64,000 nucleotides of DNA. Source: Lepas anatifera. Its lineage: Eukaryota > Arthropoda > Thecostraca > Lepadidae. A program made the position numbers and the translations under genes. The notes beneath the pieces are model-generated. The model ran no database searches. It had not been told where the DNA came from and saw nothing but the letters and a program-made list of their open reading frames with translations. Numbering within the stretch: the stretch's first letter is position 1; each line of letters opens with the position of its first letter. This document shows, in pieces, positions 33,775 through 43,609 of this stretch. The stretch lies in contig JAOTON010001682.1 in assembly GCA_034440635.1 (NCBI GenBank), positions 2,118,671 through 2,182,670 of the forward strand, in the 5' to 3' direction.

Positions 33775-34272
33775 TGCATATGCTTAAAACAAGATTCATT
33801 GATATCTGGTTTGCTTTCATTGTGGGCTTGTGATATTTTATTTGCACCCTTTATTTGGTCCCATTTGTTCCTGCTGTAAAAATATCTTCTAATTTAAGAA
33901 GAGCCTAGCCATGTATGTGCGTAAGTGGTGTTTATCGCGGTATATTGAGGCAAATCCTCTGAGGACCTCAGTAAAACATGCCATTAAAAGTATTTTTAGC
34001 CTAAAGGTAAGAAAATTAGTACTGCAAAGGGTCTTTATAGTAAAAAACGAAGTGGTCAGATTTTGTTGGTGGTCTTACGTGCGAAAGTCGGCGAAAATAA
34101 TAAGTCACACCTCTGTGCTCAGACTATTGCGGTGAACATTTTATCAAACCGTGCAGCACTTATTGTGGACAGATGCAAAATCTGTTATGCTTTTGATGTA
34201 CACTCAGTATTTGGTTCGCTCCCAGCCTTCTTAGAGTGCACTTCAAGGACTGGAAGCTAGGAGCTGCATACC
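33506..34272. other. TA microsatellite and anonymous sequence
   Basis: Contains the (AT)n run at 33684-33776; the rest shows no gene. Short plus-strand frames lack splice or domain support. Confidence 0.5.
33684..33776. repeat. (AT)n microsatellite
   Basis: About 93 bp of AT with one interruption (atacat) near 33758. Confidence 0.97.
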
Positions 34273-34408
34273 CACTGGTGGGTTCAGGGAAAATTTACTT
34301 TCCTCCCAAACTCTGCGATTTTCACCGACCTTTAAAAAAATGTTTATTCACGATTTTGGACCCTGTCCTCCCCCCCCACACAAAAACATTGGCCTGGATC
34401 CGTCACTG
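34273..34408. mobile_element. Small hAT-like MITE relic
   Basis: Left CACTGGTGGGTTCAGGGA and right GGCCTGGATCCGTCACTG are degenerate forms of the CAGTGGCGGATCCAGG terminus seen intact at 36954-37337. No clear target duplication. Confidence 0.5.
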
Positions 34409-35750
34409 ACGTACTGAGTTATATCCTCTAGTCCACGTTGCACTCGGAAGACTGCTCGTTGGGGACTCGCAGACCTGATTGTTGCACGCGTTTCTCACAT
34501 GCCGAGGGTTATCACTCGCTTGTAATTTCCTGGTAGGTTATATTTTCTCATGTTTTTGTGAGATTGAATATAAGCCTCATTGATCAACTGATATCTGTTG
34601 GTTTTTAAAAGTAGATGAATTTTGCATTGCGTAGCCGAGGAGCATGATTATTAATTGGTAAGATTTTTCATGGCTTTGCCTCTCGAATTCTTGACGCAAA
34701 ATGGAGCCTGTGATCACACTGTGATCACATATTCGGGCACAGCCCCTCGTCAGAATCCTCATAATACAATAAGCGAAAACTTTTGGTCATAGTGTGACCA
34801 AGGCTTGAAATTTAGATCTGATTTGGAAATCGAATGCTGGAATAATGCAGTTCAGTACTGGAATATTCAAATATTGGGACTCGATTCGAGGTTATTCTAG
34901 CACTCTGACTAAAAATGTATGTGTTCACCTATTATATTATCATAATTTTGGTGAAGGGATGTACCTGAATATTGATCAGTGTATTAGCCCCATTTTGGAA
35001 CTATGATTCGAGGAGGCTGGTCATGAAATATCTTATCAACGTAGATAATCTAATAAACAATCTAATAAAAATAACGGTTAATATACTATTTTATATAATG
35101 ATATGATGTTATATGAAGTGCTTCTGGAATTGTTTGTTCTATTATGAGAAAGGACCGTTTCCGAACTCCGAAGTATTAAAAATAAACGCTTATCATTTTC
35201 ATAAACAAATGTCACTCATGAGGCTAGCAGCTTGCTTGTCTTAAAGCTGCGATGCGTCTTCTTAGGTTTAGACTCTGTGACTACCAATGTTAAGATTAAT
35301 TATAGAATCCTTTTTATTTAATACGAACTGTTCTAGGCTATGATTTTGAGGTATATTTTCTTGATGTGCCCTGATCGGAAACTAACTCAACTTGAAGTAA
35401 AAAACAATGTATTCTTAAATCTTGTATATCTATATACGAAAAAAATTAGAAAGAGCTACCACCACGGAGAGAGGAGTGAGGTGGCCAGTCCATCTCCAAT
35501 CTGCAACACACAACAAACGTTCCCCCTGAAACAAAAAGTGATCAGGTTTGGGTTCGTGGTGCGTTCCACACTTTTGTTAGTTCATCCAAGGATCGTGGTG
35601 GCTGCTCTCTGGTTCCCCAGTTCTGACGCATATCAAGAGTTATTCTTCCGTATCACATTCAGCTATTCTCCGGTTCTCTAGACTACGTGTTTTTGTATTC
35701 TCCGGAGACCAAAGAATTACAATTATATCACAGATTTAGATGTCGACGGA
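34409..35750. other. No gene recognised
   Basis: AT-rich sequence; no terminal repeats, splice-supported frames or RNA genes seen. Confidence 0.4.
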
Positions 35751-35762
35751 CACATTTAATCT

Positions 35763-36125
35763 GATTGATTGATTGAGTGTTCCGGCCATATGGGAGGGGG
35801 AGGGCGCCCTGCAGACGCCCCAACCGCCGCAGGAACATCGCCAGCCGTCGTGGGTCCGCCAGCGCTTCCCGGATGGGCGGGTCGTCCCGTCCAAATATGT
35901 CCCAGCGCAGGTCAGCGCACGCAGGGCACCGGGTCAGAAGGTGGTGGAGGATCTCGTCCTCTCCATCGTCGCATTCCTGTAACGTGGCCTCCGGGTTCAG
36001 GCCGATCCTCTTTCGGTAGCTGCACAGGAGAAGGGAGTGGCCAATGCGCAGGCGCTCCACCTCCACACTCTCCTGCCGTGAAAGGCCCAGGCGGTCTTTC
36101 AGGGTGGTCCGCCCTGGGAGACCGC
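35763..36125 (-). mobile_element. I-like LINE, 5'-truncated insertion with intact target duplication
   Basis: The minus-strand frame gives an I/R1-type C-terminus: SRQESVEVERLRIGHSLLLC, then YRKRIGLNPEATLQECDD, then GEDEILHHLLTRCPAC (zinc-knuckle-like) and PRRLAMFLRRLGRL. It ends in a (CAAT)n tail. It is flanked by a perfect 12-bp duplication CACATTTAATCT at 35751-35762 and 36126-36137. 363 bp, GC-rich against an AT-rich target. Classic target-primed reverse transcription product; not functional. Confidence 0.9.
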
Positions 36126-36190
36126 CACATTTAATCTCGAACACGTTTTATCTCGTACGGATTAACGTTTTGTCTCGTTGTTTTACCAGA

Positions 36191-36770
36191 TTAACAGGCG
36201 CATCGACGGGGCTCTGAGCCACCTTCGCTTTGACAAGGGGGCGCGGGTACCCCTAAAATCTCCAGAACCACGGTAGGTAGTGAAAAATGGTAAACGGCTT
36301 TGGGTAGCCCATACGCTTCTCCATCGAAATATTTTAACCATTTTGTCAGGTCACTTCAATCGGATGAGTTCACTTTGTTCCGACTTATGTTGTCTTAAAG
36401 TTTGAGGTCAGGTCACTTGACCTGTACTGGTGACCTGACCTGAGATGACCTAACCTTAAAATTTTGACAAAAGTTGTAAAAATGATGAGAGAAGGTATGT
36501 CAAGTTTTTTAACCCGAGTTTATTTTTAACCCGAGTGTGTTAAGTACCTACCTAATAAATGTGTGATGGCTTAAATTCCGTGGCGGCGCCCCTGCCTAGT
36601 TTTCTTTGCCTAGTGTTAGGAGTGTATGTTTTATCATGTACTGCGTTTTTACTGTTAATATACGCGTATGGATACAAGTGCGGCGGCGCTACGCGCTGCC
36701 GTTTTTATGTTCTATCCGAAAAACCAGACGGGGGGGGCGGGTACCCGCCTCCCGTCAATACGCGTGTTAA
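36191..36770 (+). mobile_element. TTAA-flanked MITE family B (internally shortened)
   Basis: Left TTAACAGGCGCATCGACGGG, right ...CCCGTCAATACGCGTG-TTAA, same orientation as 44641-45499. Contains ggtcaggtcacttgacctg. Its right TTAA (36767-36770) is also the left TTAA of the next element. Confidence 0.8.
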
Positions 36771-38187
36771 CCCGCGCCCCACCGGGGGTCCGGCGCCACC
36801 TTCGCCCCACCGGGGGGCCATCGATGGCCCCCTCTAACTCCGAAAATATGGGCGTTAGCGCAAATCTGCAAAGTGCACTAGAAAGCTCGCGTGAATTCAG
36901 TAAGAAATTACTTCACATGTTTTAGTGTTCAGGTCAATGGTTTGACCTCCAGACAGTGGCGGATCTAGCCGGTTGGTTTGGGAGGGGCAAACCAAAGTCG
37001 AAAAGCAAAAAAAAAAACGTCACGCAGTGAAAAATTGCGCTACAATATGTCTTTTCGGTAGGATTTTGGGAACTGGAGACGAAAAAAACGTCACGGGGTG
37101 AAAAATATAGGCTCAAGATACATTTTTTCCTATCCAAGCCCCAATATTTACACTGAACTTCTCTAATTCTCTTTGAAGTTGAGAGTTGAAGCACAAAAAT
37201 TTTGCTTACAAGCTAAAAAGGAGTCGGGGAAAAAGGAGGTCGATCGCTTTGGGGGGGGGTAAAACATAGTTTTGCCCCGAGCTTTTCCGTTCGGGAGGGG
37301 GGCAATTGCCTTTTTGCCCCCCCTGGATCCGCCACTGCCTCCAGAGATCAAATTAAGTCAAGATCGGCTATTTTCACTCAAATATGCAATGCTTAAGCAA
37401 ACTGGGCATAACTCTTATGTCCTTAGAGCTATTGAGGTGTGGGAAAGTACATTTGATAGGAAATTGCCAGTACTTTTTCTGCTATGGAAACGTAAAGACC
37501 TCCCGCCAGTAGTTTGACCTCCAGAGGTCACCTCGTGACCTAGTATGACCTGAGGTCACGAAAGGTCAGGAAGTGACGTTGCCGTATATTAAATGAAAGC
37601 CAATGACGAGACAAACACGATGGTGTTTGTTTCAGCGCTCTAGCTTATACAGGTCAAAAGTTATTGTCAAAATACTGTTTTTGACCCCTGGTGACCTTGG
37701 ATGACCTTGGGGATGTCAAAGGGCAAATATGGCCCCTGGAATCCGTGAAAGGGTGTCCAAAAACGCTTTTCTGATCAAGCTGAGCATTTTCAATCGTTTT
37801 TGTGACTTTTAGATCATAAGACAGCTTTTCCCATGCTTTTTCAATGGGAGAGGTCACCTCACCTGACCTCAGGGCACGAAATCGAAAAATCCCGGATATA
37901 CACCTTGTAGACCCTGGAGGGGTCATAAAGTGTAGGAAGTTTCAAATCGATCGACTCCGAAATGTAGCTCTTACAGAGCTCTAAAGCTGAAGTGAGGTGA
38001 CCTTGGTTGAACTCGTCTGGTGACCTGACCTTGGGTGACCCGGGGTAAAAAATTTCAGGGATGGTGGGAAAATGATGCAGTGAGAGGTAGAGCCCTCAAC
38101 CACGGTGCTGCGCCTCATCGTCTTTCTGCTATCCCGGAAAAACCTTAGGGGGGCCATCGATGTGGCCCCCGGTGGGGCGAGGGTTAA
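36767..38187 (-). mobile_element. TTAA-flanked MITE family A, inverted copy with nested hAT
   Basis: Left TTAACCCGCGCCCCACCG, right CGGTGGGGCGAGGG-TTAA. Internally it is the reverse complement of 41804-42838. Without the 384-bp nested insertion and its 8-bp duplication it is about 1,029 bp. Many AGGTCA half-sites; non-coding. Confidence 0.85.
36954..37337. mobile_element. hAT-type MITE (family G), nested
   Basis: Termini CAGTGGCGGATCTAGCC and GGATCCGCCACTG, with a perfect 8-bp target duplication CCTCCAGA (36946-36953, 37338-37345). 384 bp. Internal acgtcacg.agtgaaaaat occurs twice. No transposase, so mobilised in trans if at all. Confidence 0.9.
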
Positions 38188-38189
38188 AC

Positions 38190-38270
38190 GATTAATTAAC
38201 CTGGAGACACATTAATCTCGAGATTAACACATATAATCTCGAAGAGCCACCCCTGCTTTTTATTGAGCCG
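38190..38270. repeat. TTAATCTCGA-type short repeats flanking the composite insertion
   Basis: The motif attaatctcga occurs two to three times here and again at 36130-36190, on the two sides of the 36.19-38.19 kb transposon block. The block therefore inserted into a small pre-existing repeat. Confidence 0.45.
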
Positions 38271-38559
38271 GTTTCTGGTTCTTGGTTTGCACGAAAACCG
38301 GTCAGCCTTCAAGAATCGCCTTCAGCAAAGGACACAAAAGACATTTTCGAACGGCGAACAGCGTGTCCCGCTGGTCAGAAAACAGGGGAACTGGTCTCCA
38401 ATAGAGGGAAATCCGACGGATTGAGAACCATTGCAGCGAGCTGGAGACAAGCCGGTTCCGGTTTGGTACGCCGGTCAGATTAGAAAAATATTTGGGGCTA
38501 ATATTCCCTTTCCCTCGACTACCCGGACGGAGGGATAACCAGAAGAAATTGTCCTTAGA

Positions 38560-38820
38560 ACATTTACTTCATCCCATAGGAGGATCCAGGAGGGCAAAGG
38601 GGGCACGTGCCCCCCTCCCCCTCTCTGATCAACTCTCGGTGAACCCTAAAATGTCGCGTCCCATCCCCTCCCCCAGGATGCGAAAATCGGCGCACACTGA
38701 TAGGATTTAGCATCCATCTGATAGGTTTTGCCGGTCAAAGGTGGCGCCACCCCCCCCTGGTCCGGATGGTGCCCTCCCCGGAAGTTACCCCCCGATCGGC
38801 AATCATGGATCCGACTATGC
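38560..38820 (+). mobile_element. GGATCCAGG-type MITE copy 1
   Basis: Shares a long series of landmarks with 39785-40030: ggatccagg, caaagggggca.gtgcccccc, aggatgcgaaa.tcggc, gataggttttgc, ggtgcc and gatcggcaatc.tggatccg at the end. Confidence 0.55.
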
Positions 38821-38889
38821 TTCATCCATTAGTACGCATGAACAAACAAGAAGAAAATCAGAAAAATTGTTTTTACAGTAAAAACTTCC

Positions 38890-38965
38890 ACGACCTAGAT
38901 TCGAACCCGTATTACCCGTGTGAGAGTCGGGCATGGAGGCCACTATACCATCCCCGCTGTACGAC
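38890..38965 (-). other. tRNA-Glu(CTC)-like sequence, probable pseudogene
   Basis: On the minus strand GGGGATGGTATAGTGGCC (D-arm/A box), then an anticodon arm CCCGA-CTCTCAC-ACGGG with CTC in the loop and one A-A mismatch, then GGGTTCGAATC (T-arm/B box). The acceptor arms do not pair well and the D-arm is extended, so it is a pseudogene or SINE head. Confidence 0.5.
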
Positions 38966-39059
38966 ACATGCCCGATTTTAAAACTTTCCTGATTAGCTTT
39001 CTCAAGCCGAATGTTTTGGACAATTTAATCTAATATATGTATTTTTTAAGGGTTAATAA

Positions 39060-39319
39060 AAATAAATTGAATACGAATACAGCATAAAAACATTTTCCAT
39101 CCTCAAAAAATCATTTATAGAACTTAAAACTTTGATTGATAAAATAGAGGTGAAGAGCAGGTTACAGCCTAATATTGATATTGTTAGCAAATTTGAATAA
39201 TTGTTGAGTGGCCTCCAAAAATTTAGCTGAAGTTAAGAAAATGATTGATAGTACCAGAATCAGGATTTTTCAAATATTAAGAAACCACAATAAAAATTTT
39301 TGCGACAATGTCCCTTTAA
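39060..39319 (-). mobile_element. TTAA/AGGGACA MITE end (family E-like)
   Basis: Ends gcgacaatgtccct-TTAA at 39319. Just inside are ggatttttcaaat.ttaagaaaccacaat and gagtggcctcc.aaaattt, the reverse complement of 15590-15710. The other terminus is missing. Confidence 0.6.
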
Positions 39320-39784
39320 CAGAGATTTGGCAGAGATATTAACCCCGGTCACGCTCACCAGTGGCGCTAGTGTGCCATGCAAGATGGCCGCGAAAGAGGG
39401 ACTCCGAAAGGTAAACAACGTTAGTGGGCCCGGGAATAGCATGGTAAGCGGTGAATTATACGTGTTTTATGCCTGGTATGTGGCAGTGGCTTATAACCAG
39501 CCACTGCAGAAGGCAGTGAGGAGTCCAAATTCGAGGAGTTTTTGGTCCCAAGGAGCAAAGTTTGTAGTCAGGATCAGGTTAAAGTTTGCTGCACCCCCCC
39601 ACTTTTTTGCCGGTGGCGACGCTTATGTTTGGAAACGCATTTTCCATCGTACATTCAAACTGGAATTTCAGACAGCTTGAAACGAATAAAGGCGTATATC
39701 TACACCGAATTATTTCAAGATGTCAGTTTCCCGGGCTAAAAAGGAATACAGCCATAGTCGGATCCAAGGGGACAGCAAAGTGGG

Positions 39785-40030
39785 CATGTGTCCCATAGGC
39801 AGATCCAGGGGCAAAGGGGGTATGTGCCCCCGCCATTGACCCTCGGCGCCCCCTGAAATGGCCACACCACCTGAAATTTCGCTTCCCACCCCCTCCACCC
39901 CAGGATGCGAAAGTCGGCTCCCACCGATAGGGTTTTGCTCCCATCCGATAGGGTTTCTCGGTCAAGAATGGCGCCTCGCCCCCCCCCGGGAAGGTGCCCC
40001 GATCGGCAATCCTGGATCCGCCTTTGCTGA
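39785..40030 (+). mobile_element. GGATCCAGG-type MITE copy 2
   Basis: Starts aggcagatccaggggcaaag, ends gatcggcaatcctggatccg. The ends are inverted around the GGATCCAGG motif, as in hAT-type MITEs. Copy 1 is at 38560-38820. Confidence 0.55.
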
Positions 40031-40117
40031 CGGCCCAAGGATAAAGGCCTACTCCTGCTAGAAGCAGGCTCAAGGGAGTGGAAGGAGGCATAAGCGGAAC
40101 TGGAGATCGCCCCACAG

Positions 40118-40466
40118 CCAGTCTGCAAAGTATGGCAGCAGGCCAGACGAGTCGCACCAGCCATCTAAAATTCTCGCACCACTATCCTCCAAAAATTCGC
40201 ACCAATATGCCACATACCAGGGAAAAAATGCACCCATTCCTACCACTGCAATGCAATGCTATCTCAATCATTAGTCAGTTAATTAAGGGCTTTTTATAAG
40301 GCCCCTCCTGTGTCTTAATAGCCATTCAGTCATTATTTGTTTACTTTAAGTGTCACTAACCTTGCAAATTCGCACCAGGTTGATAAGATTCGCACCACTC
40401 GGTCCTGTCTCCAAGGGCACTCGCGCCGACGAGATCTCGTCGAAAATGCCATACTTTGTACACTGG
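40118..40466. mobile_element. hAT-type MITE (family F), second copy
   Basis: CCAGTCTGCAAAGTATGG ... CCATACTTTGTACACTGG, flanked by a perfect 8-bp duplication CCCCACAG (40110-40117, 40467-40474). 349 bp. Copy one at 29407-29766 has a different target (ATTGAGTC), so these are independent insertions. Confidence 0.88.
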
Positions 40467-40489
40467 CCCCACAGCCGCTTACCAGGTGG

Positions 40490-40690
40490 ATGTCAATGGA
40501 AGTCAGACAGCAGCATTTGAGCCTATCATCTTCCCAATTCTCAGTTTCAACTTCCACTGCTTGGACAGCACCTTATCCTGAGGAAACTTGTGAAAGCTGA
40601 GACTTCGACACTTTCTTCGGAAGGATACACACTGAGGAACGCAGCATTTCTGATTGGATCTAATGGTTATCTGTCTCTTCTCCATTTTCT
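40490..40690 (-). pseudogene. THAP-like zinc-finger exon relic
   Basis: Minus-strand frame from an ATG in good context (caaagaaaATGGAG): MEKRQITIRSNQKCCVPQ, then CVSFRRKCRSLSFHKFPQDK, then VLSKQWKLKLRIGK. This is the first part of a THAP (C2CH) domain: CxxxC, the FHKFP block and the W. The expected final C-x2-H-F falls at a TGA and shifted frame just after AAV, with small deletions, so the domain is broken. A donor-like CTG|GTAAGC follows. THAP domains occur in host regulators and in P-element-type transposases; the context does not say which. Confidence 0.55.
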
Positions 40691-40839
40691 TTGAACTTTC
40701 CAAGATTATAACAAACAAGAAAATAACGCCAGTCCTCAATATTCACGTCCATTCAACGTAACGTATAACCACGCTCTTTCACAACGAGTTTACCACGACT
40801 GAAAATCCGTTACCATAGGAACCGTGTAGGAACCAAGAG

Positions 40840-41144
40840 CCCTGTTCCAGCTGTCAGCAGAGTTTTGTCAGCACCAATCAGCGGGCAGCGTTGCGCCTAC
40901 GTCACTGGACTGTAGCCTCTCCCCGGGAACTAGTTCTAGAGGTTCTACGGGCTGATGGCCTGCTGTTTGCGCTGATGAAAAATAGCAAGTGCACGAAGTG
41001 GCAGCCTAATATTTTTTAATGGCATAAAGGTTGAAGTTCCCCTTAATTACCACAAACTAGAGGCGATTATGGCGCTGATATTTCTTTTCTGGAGGAGTGG
41101 CTAGAGGTCCTGCTGACAAAACTGTGCTGACAGCTGGAACAGGG
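40840..41144. mobile_element. MITE family D, complete copy
   Basis: Left CCCTGTTCCAGCTGTCAGCA and right TGCTGACAGCTGGAACAGGG, terminal inverted repeats of about 33 bp with two or three mismatches. 305 bp. Other copies: 2385-2660 (partial) and 29370-30045 (split). No target duplication recognised. Confidence 0.85.
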
Positions 41145-41269
41145 CTAAGGAGTTTGTTTACAAATGCGCCGGATATGAAGCAGCCGCGCCAGACGTCAGT
41201 CCCTCTACTGGCGTTTCCAAAAAAATCCGCCAGGTGCCAACACTTTCGATGACCGATGCCAATAGCAAG

Positions 41270-41570
41270 GATATAACAGGGATCGACGGCCCCTACGTAT
41301 TTCTTCAAATTTTCTGTGAACATCGAGGGCATGTTAAAGTGCGGTAATTCAGCAGAATTTCCATTTTGCATTCACTTTTTTCGGCGCCAGGGTGAAAAAC
41401 TAAAGAGCCTTGGGGCATAATCGACTATCATAGGACTTCAGAGAATAAGCATGGACTACGAATAAGGCCTGCTCCGCCGACCAGTGTCGCGTTAACTAGG
41501 TCATGATGCACATCATTTTAAAGCTCTGAATTGCCCAAACACAGTGCGACGGTCAAATCCGACCTGGGGC
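41270..41570 (+). repeat. Inverted-repeat arm, left
   Basis: The segment gggatcgacggcccctac through gcggagcaggcc-type sequence and tgcccaaacacagt matches the minus strand of 49130-49445 with some differences. Arms are about 8 kb apart. Confidence 0.75.
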
Positions 41571-43245
41571 CTCAGGGGTTTCGCTGAGGCCCCTTTGAAA
41601 AAAAATTGGCTTTATGGGAGGCCCCTTCGATTTTCCAGCAGATGTGCATGTGCATTCCCCTATCGATCTCAGTTAATCTGGCTGAAAGACCCCCTTTTGC
41701 ATTGATAAATGAGGCCCCTCAGGGGCCTCCGAATATTTCCATGCAGCATATTGGGTGCTCAGCGCATGTTCACCAGGTCATGATGCACATCATTTGAAAG
41801 CTTTTAACCCTCGCCCCACCGAGGGGCCATCGATGGCCCCCCCTAAGGTTTTTCCGGGATAGTAGAAAAACGACGAGGCGCAGCACCGCGGTTGAGGGCT
41901 CTACCTCTCACTGCATCATTTTCCCATCATCCCTGAAATTTTTACCCCGGGTCACCCAAGGTCAGGTCACCAGACGAGGTCAACCAAGGTCACCTCACTT
42001 CACCTTTAGAGCTCTGTAAGAGCTACATTTCAAAGTCGATCGATTTGAAACTTCCTACACTTCATGACCCCTCCAGGGTCTACAAGGTGTATATCCGGGA
42101 TTTTTCGATTTCGTGCCTTGAGGTCAGGTCACGAGGCGACCTCTCCCATTGGAAAAGCATGGGGAAAAGCTATTTCATGATATAAAAGCCACAAAAATGA
42201 TTGCAAATACTCAGACTGCTCAGAACAACGTTTTTGGACACCCTTTCACGGATCCCAGGGGTCATATTTGCCCTTTGACTTTTCCAAGGTCATCCAAGGT
42301 CACCAGAGGTCAAAAACAGTATTTTGACAATAACTTTTGACCTAATTGAGCTAGAGCGGTGAAACAAACACCATCGTATTTGTCTTGTCACTGGCTTTCA
42401 TTTGATATACGGCAAGGTCACTTTTTGACCTTTCGTGACCTCAGGTCATATTAGGTCACGAGGTGACCTCTGGCGGTCAAACCACTGGCGGGAGGTCTTA
42501 ACGTTCCACATAGCGGAAAAAGTACTGGCAATTTGCTATCAAATGTACTTTACCAGGTCTCAATAGCTCTAATGACATAAGAGTTATGCCCAGTTTGCTT
42601 AATCATTGCATATTTGAGTGAAAATAGCCGATCTTGACCTAATTTGACCTCTGGAGGTCAAACCATTGACCTGAGCACTAAAACATGCGAAGTAATTTCT
42701 TACTGAATTCACGCGAGCTTTCTATTGCACTTTGCAGATTTGCGCTAACGCCCATATTTTCGGAGTTAGAGGGGGGCCATCGATGGCCCCCCCGGTGGGG
42801 CGAAGGTGGCGCCGGACCCCCGGTGGGGCGCGGGTTAATTACCCAAACACAGTCCGACAGTCAAATCTGACCTGGGGCCTCAGGGGTCTCGCTGAGGCCC
42901 CTTTGAAAATTTGGCTCAATGGGGAGGCCTCTTCGATTTTCCATCAGACGTGCATGTGCATTCCGCTATCGATGTCAGTTAATCTGGCTGAAAGACCCCC
43001 TTTTGCATTGATAAATGAGGCCCCTCAGGAGCCTCCGAATATTTCCATGCAGCAAATTGGGTGCTCAGCGCATGCTCACCAGGTCATGATGCACATCATT
43101 CGAAAGCTCTCAATTGCCCAAACACAGTGCGAAAGTCAAATCCGACCTGGGGCCTTAGGGGTCTCGCTGAGGCCCCTTCGAAAATATTGGCTCTATGGGG
43201 AGGCCCTTCGATTTTCCAGCAGACTTGCATGTGCATTCCCGTAAT
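41493..43245 (+). repeat. Tandem repeat of a 276-bp unit, split by a MITE
   Basis: The unit starts at cccaaacacagt (41534, 42842, 43117) and includes gacctggggcc, tcgctgaggcccc and tgcatgtgcattcc. Spacing is 277 bp (after subtracting the 1,031-bp MITE insertion) and 275 bp; the third unit is partial. A further unit is at 48720-49022. Non-coding. Confidence 0.85.
41804..42838 (+). mobile_element. TTAA-flanked MITE family A, copy 1
   Basis: TTAACCCTCGCCCCACCG ... CGGTGGGGCGCGGG-TTAA, 1,035 bp including both TTAA. It interrupts the 276-bp tandem repeat. The next unit shows the unfilled counterpart (gaaagctctcaattgccc versus gaaagcttTTAA|TTAAttaccc). TTAA duplication and CCC/GGG ends are typical of piggyBac-type elements (established pattern); no transposase is present. 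Confidence 0.9.
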
Positions 43246-43319
43246 CGCGCCGTAATCGCGCGGTCGGACCAGTTAGCTTGCGTTGGAGACCGAGTGGTGA
43301 AGTCATAACGCCATATAGC

Positions 43320-43530
43320 CGGGATTATATGTCAAGGTCACCTCACATGAAGGTCAAGGTCAAAGGTCACAGTTCAAGGTCATATACGCACTTTCAAGGT
43401 CACTGACCGCAGTGCTTCCGGCCAAATGGCGTTACCCGGTCTGACGTATATTATGCTATGACGCTATAGATAACGTCCCCTAATACAAATTTTAAGGTCA
43501 AAGGTCAAGGTCAAAGGTCATTGGGAAAGG
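43320..43530 (+). repeat. Dense AAGGTCA array
   Basis: More than ten AGGTCA half-sites on the plus strand, several in the extended form TCAAGGTCA (the SF-1/ERR-type monomer site, established knowledge), some as direct repeats with no or short spacing. Confidence 0.8.
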
Positions 43531-43609
43531 TCAATCCTTATTTCCTGCCAAACAGTGGCTATAGTGTTAGTCAAAGTGTACATTATAAGTAGCATACCAT
43601 ATTGTGACC

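Noticed and set aside
35769..36134. Plus-strand open frames in the GC-rich block
   Set aside because: They are antisense shadows of the I-like LINE fragment encoded on the minus strand.
38890..38965. Functional tRNA-Glu gene
   Set aside because: Acceptor stem does not pair and there is a mismatch in the anticodon stem; better read as a pseudogene or SINE head.
39300..39680. 126-codon plus-strand frame
   Set aside because: It overlaps a MITE end and shows no protein-like features or splice context.
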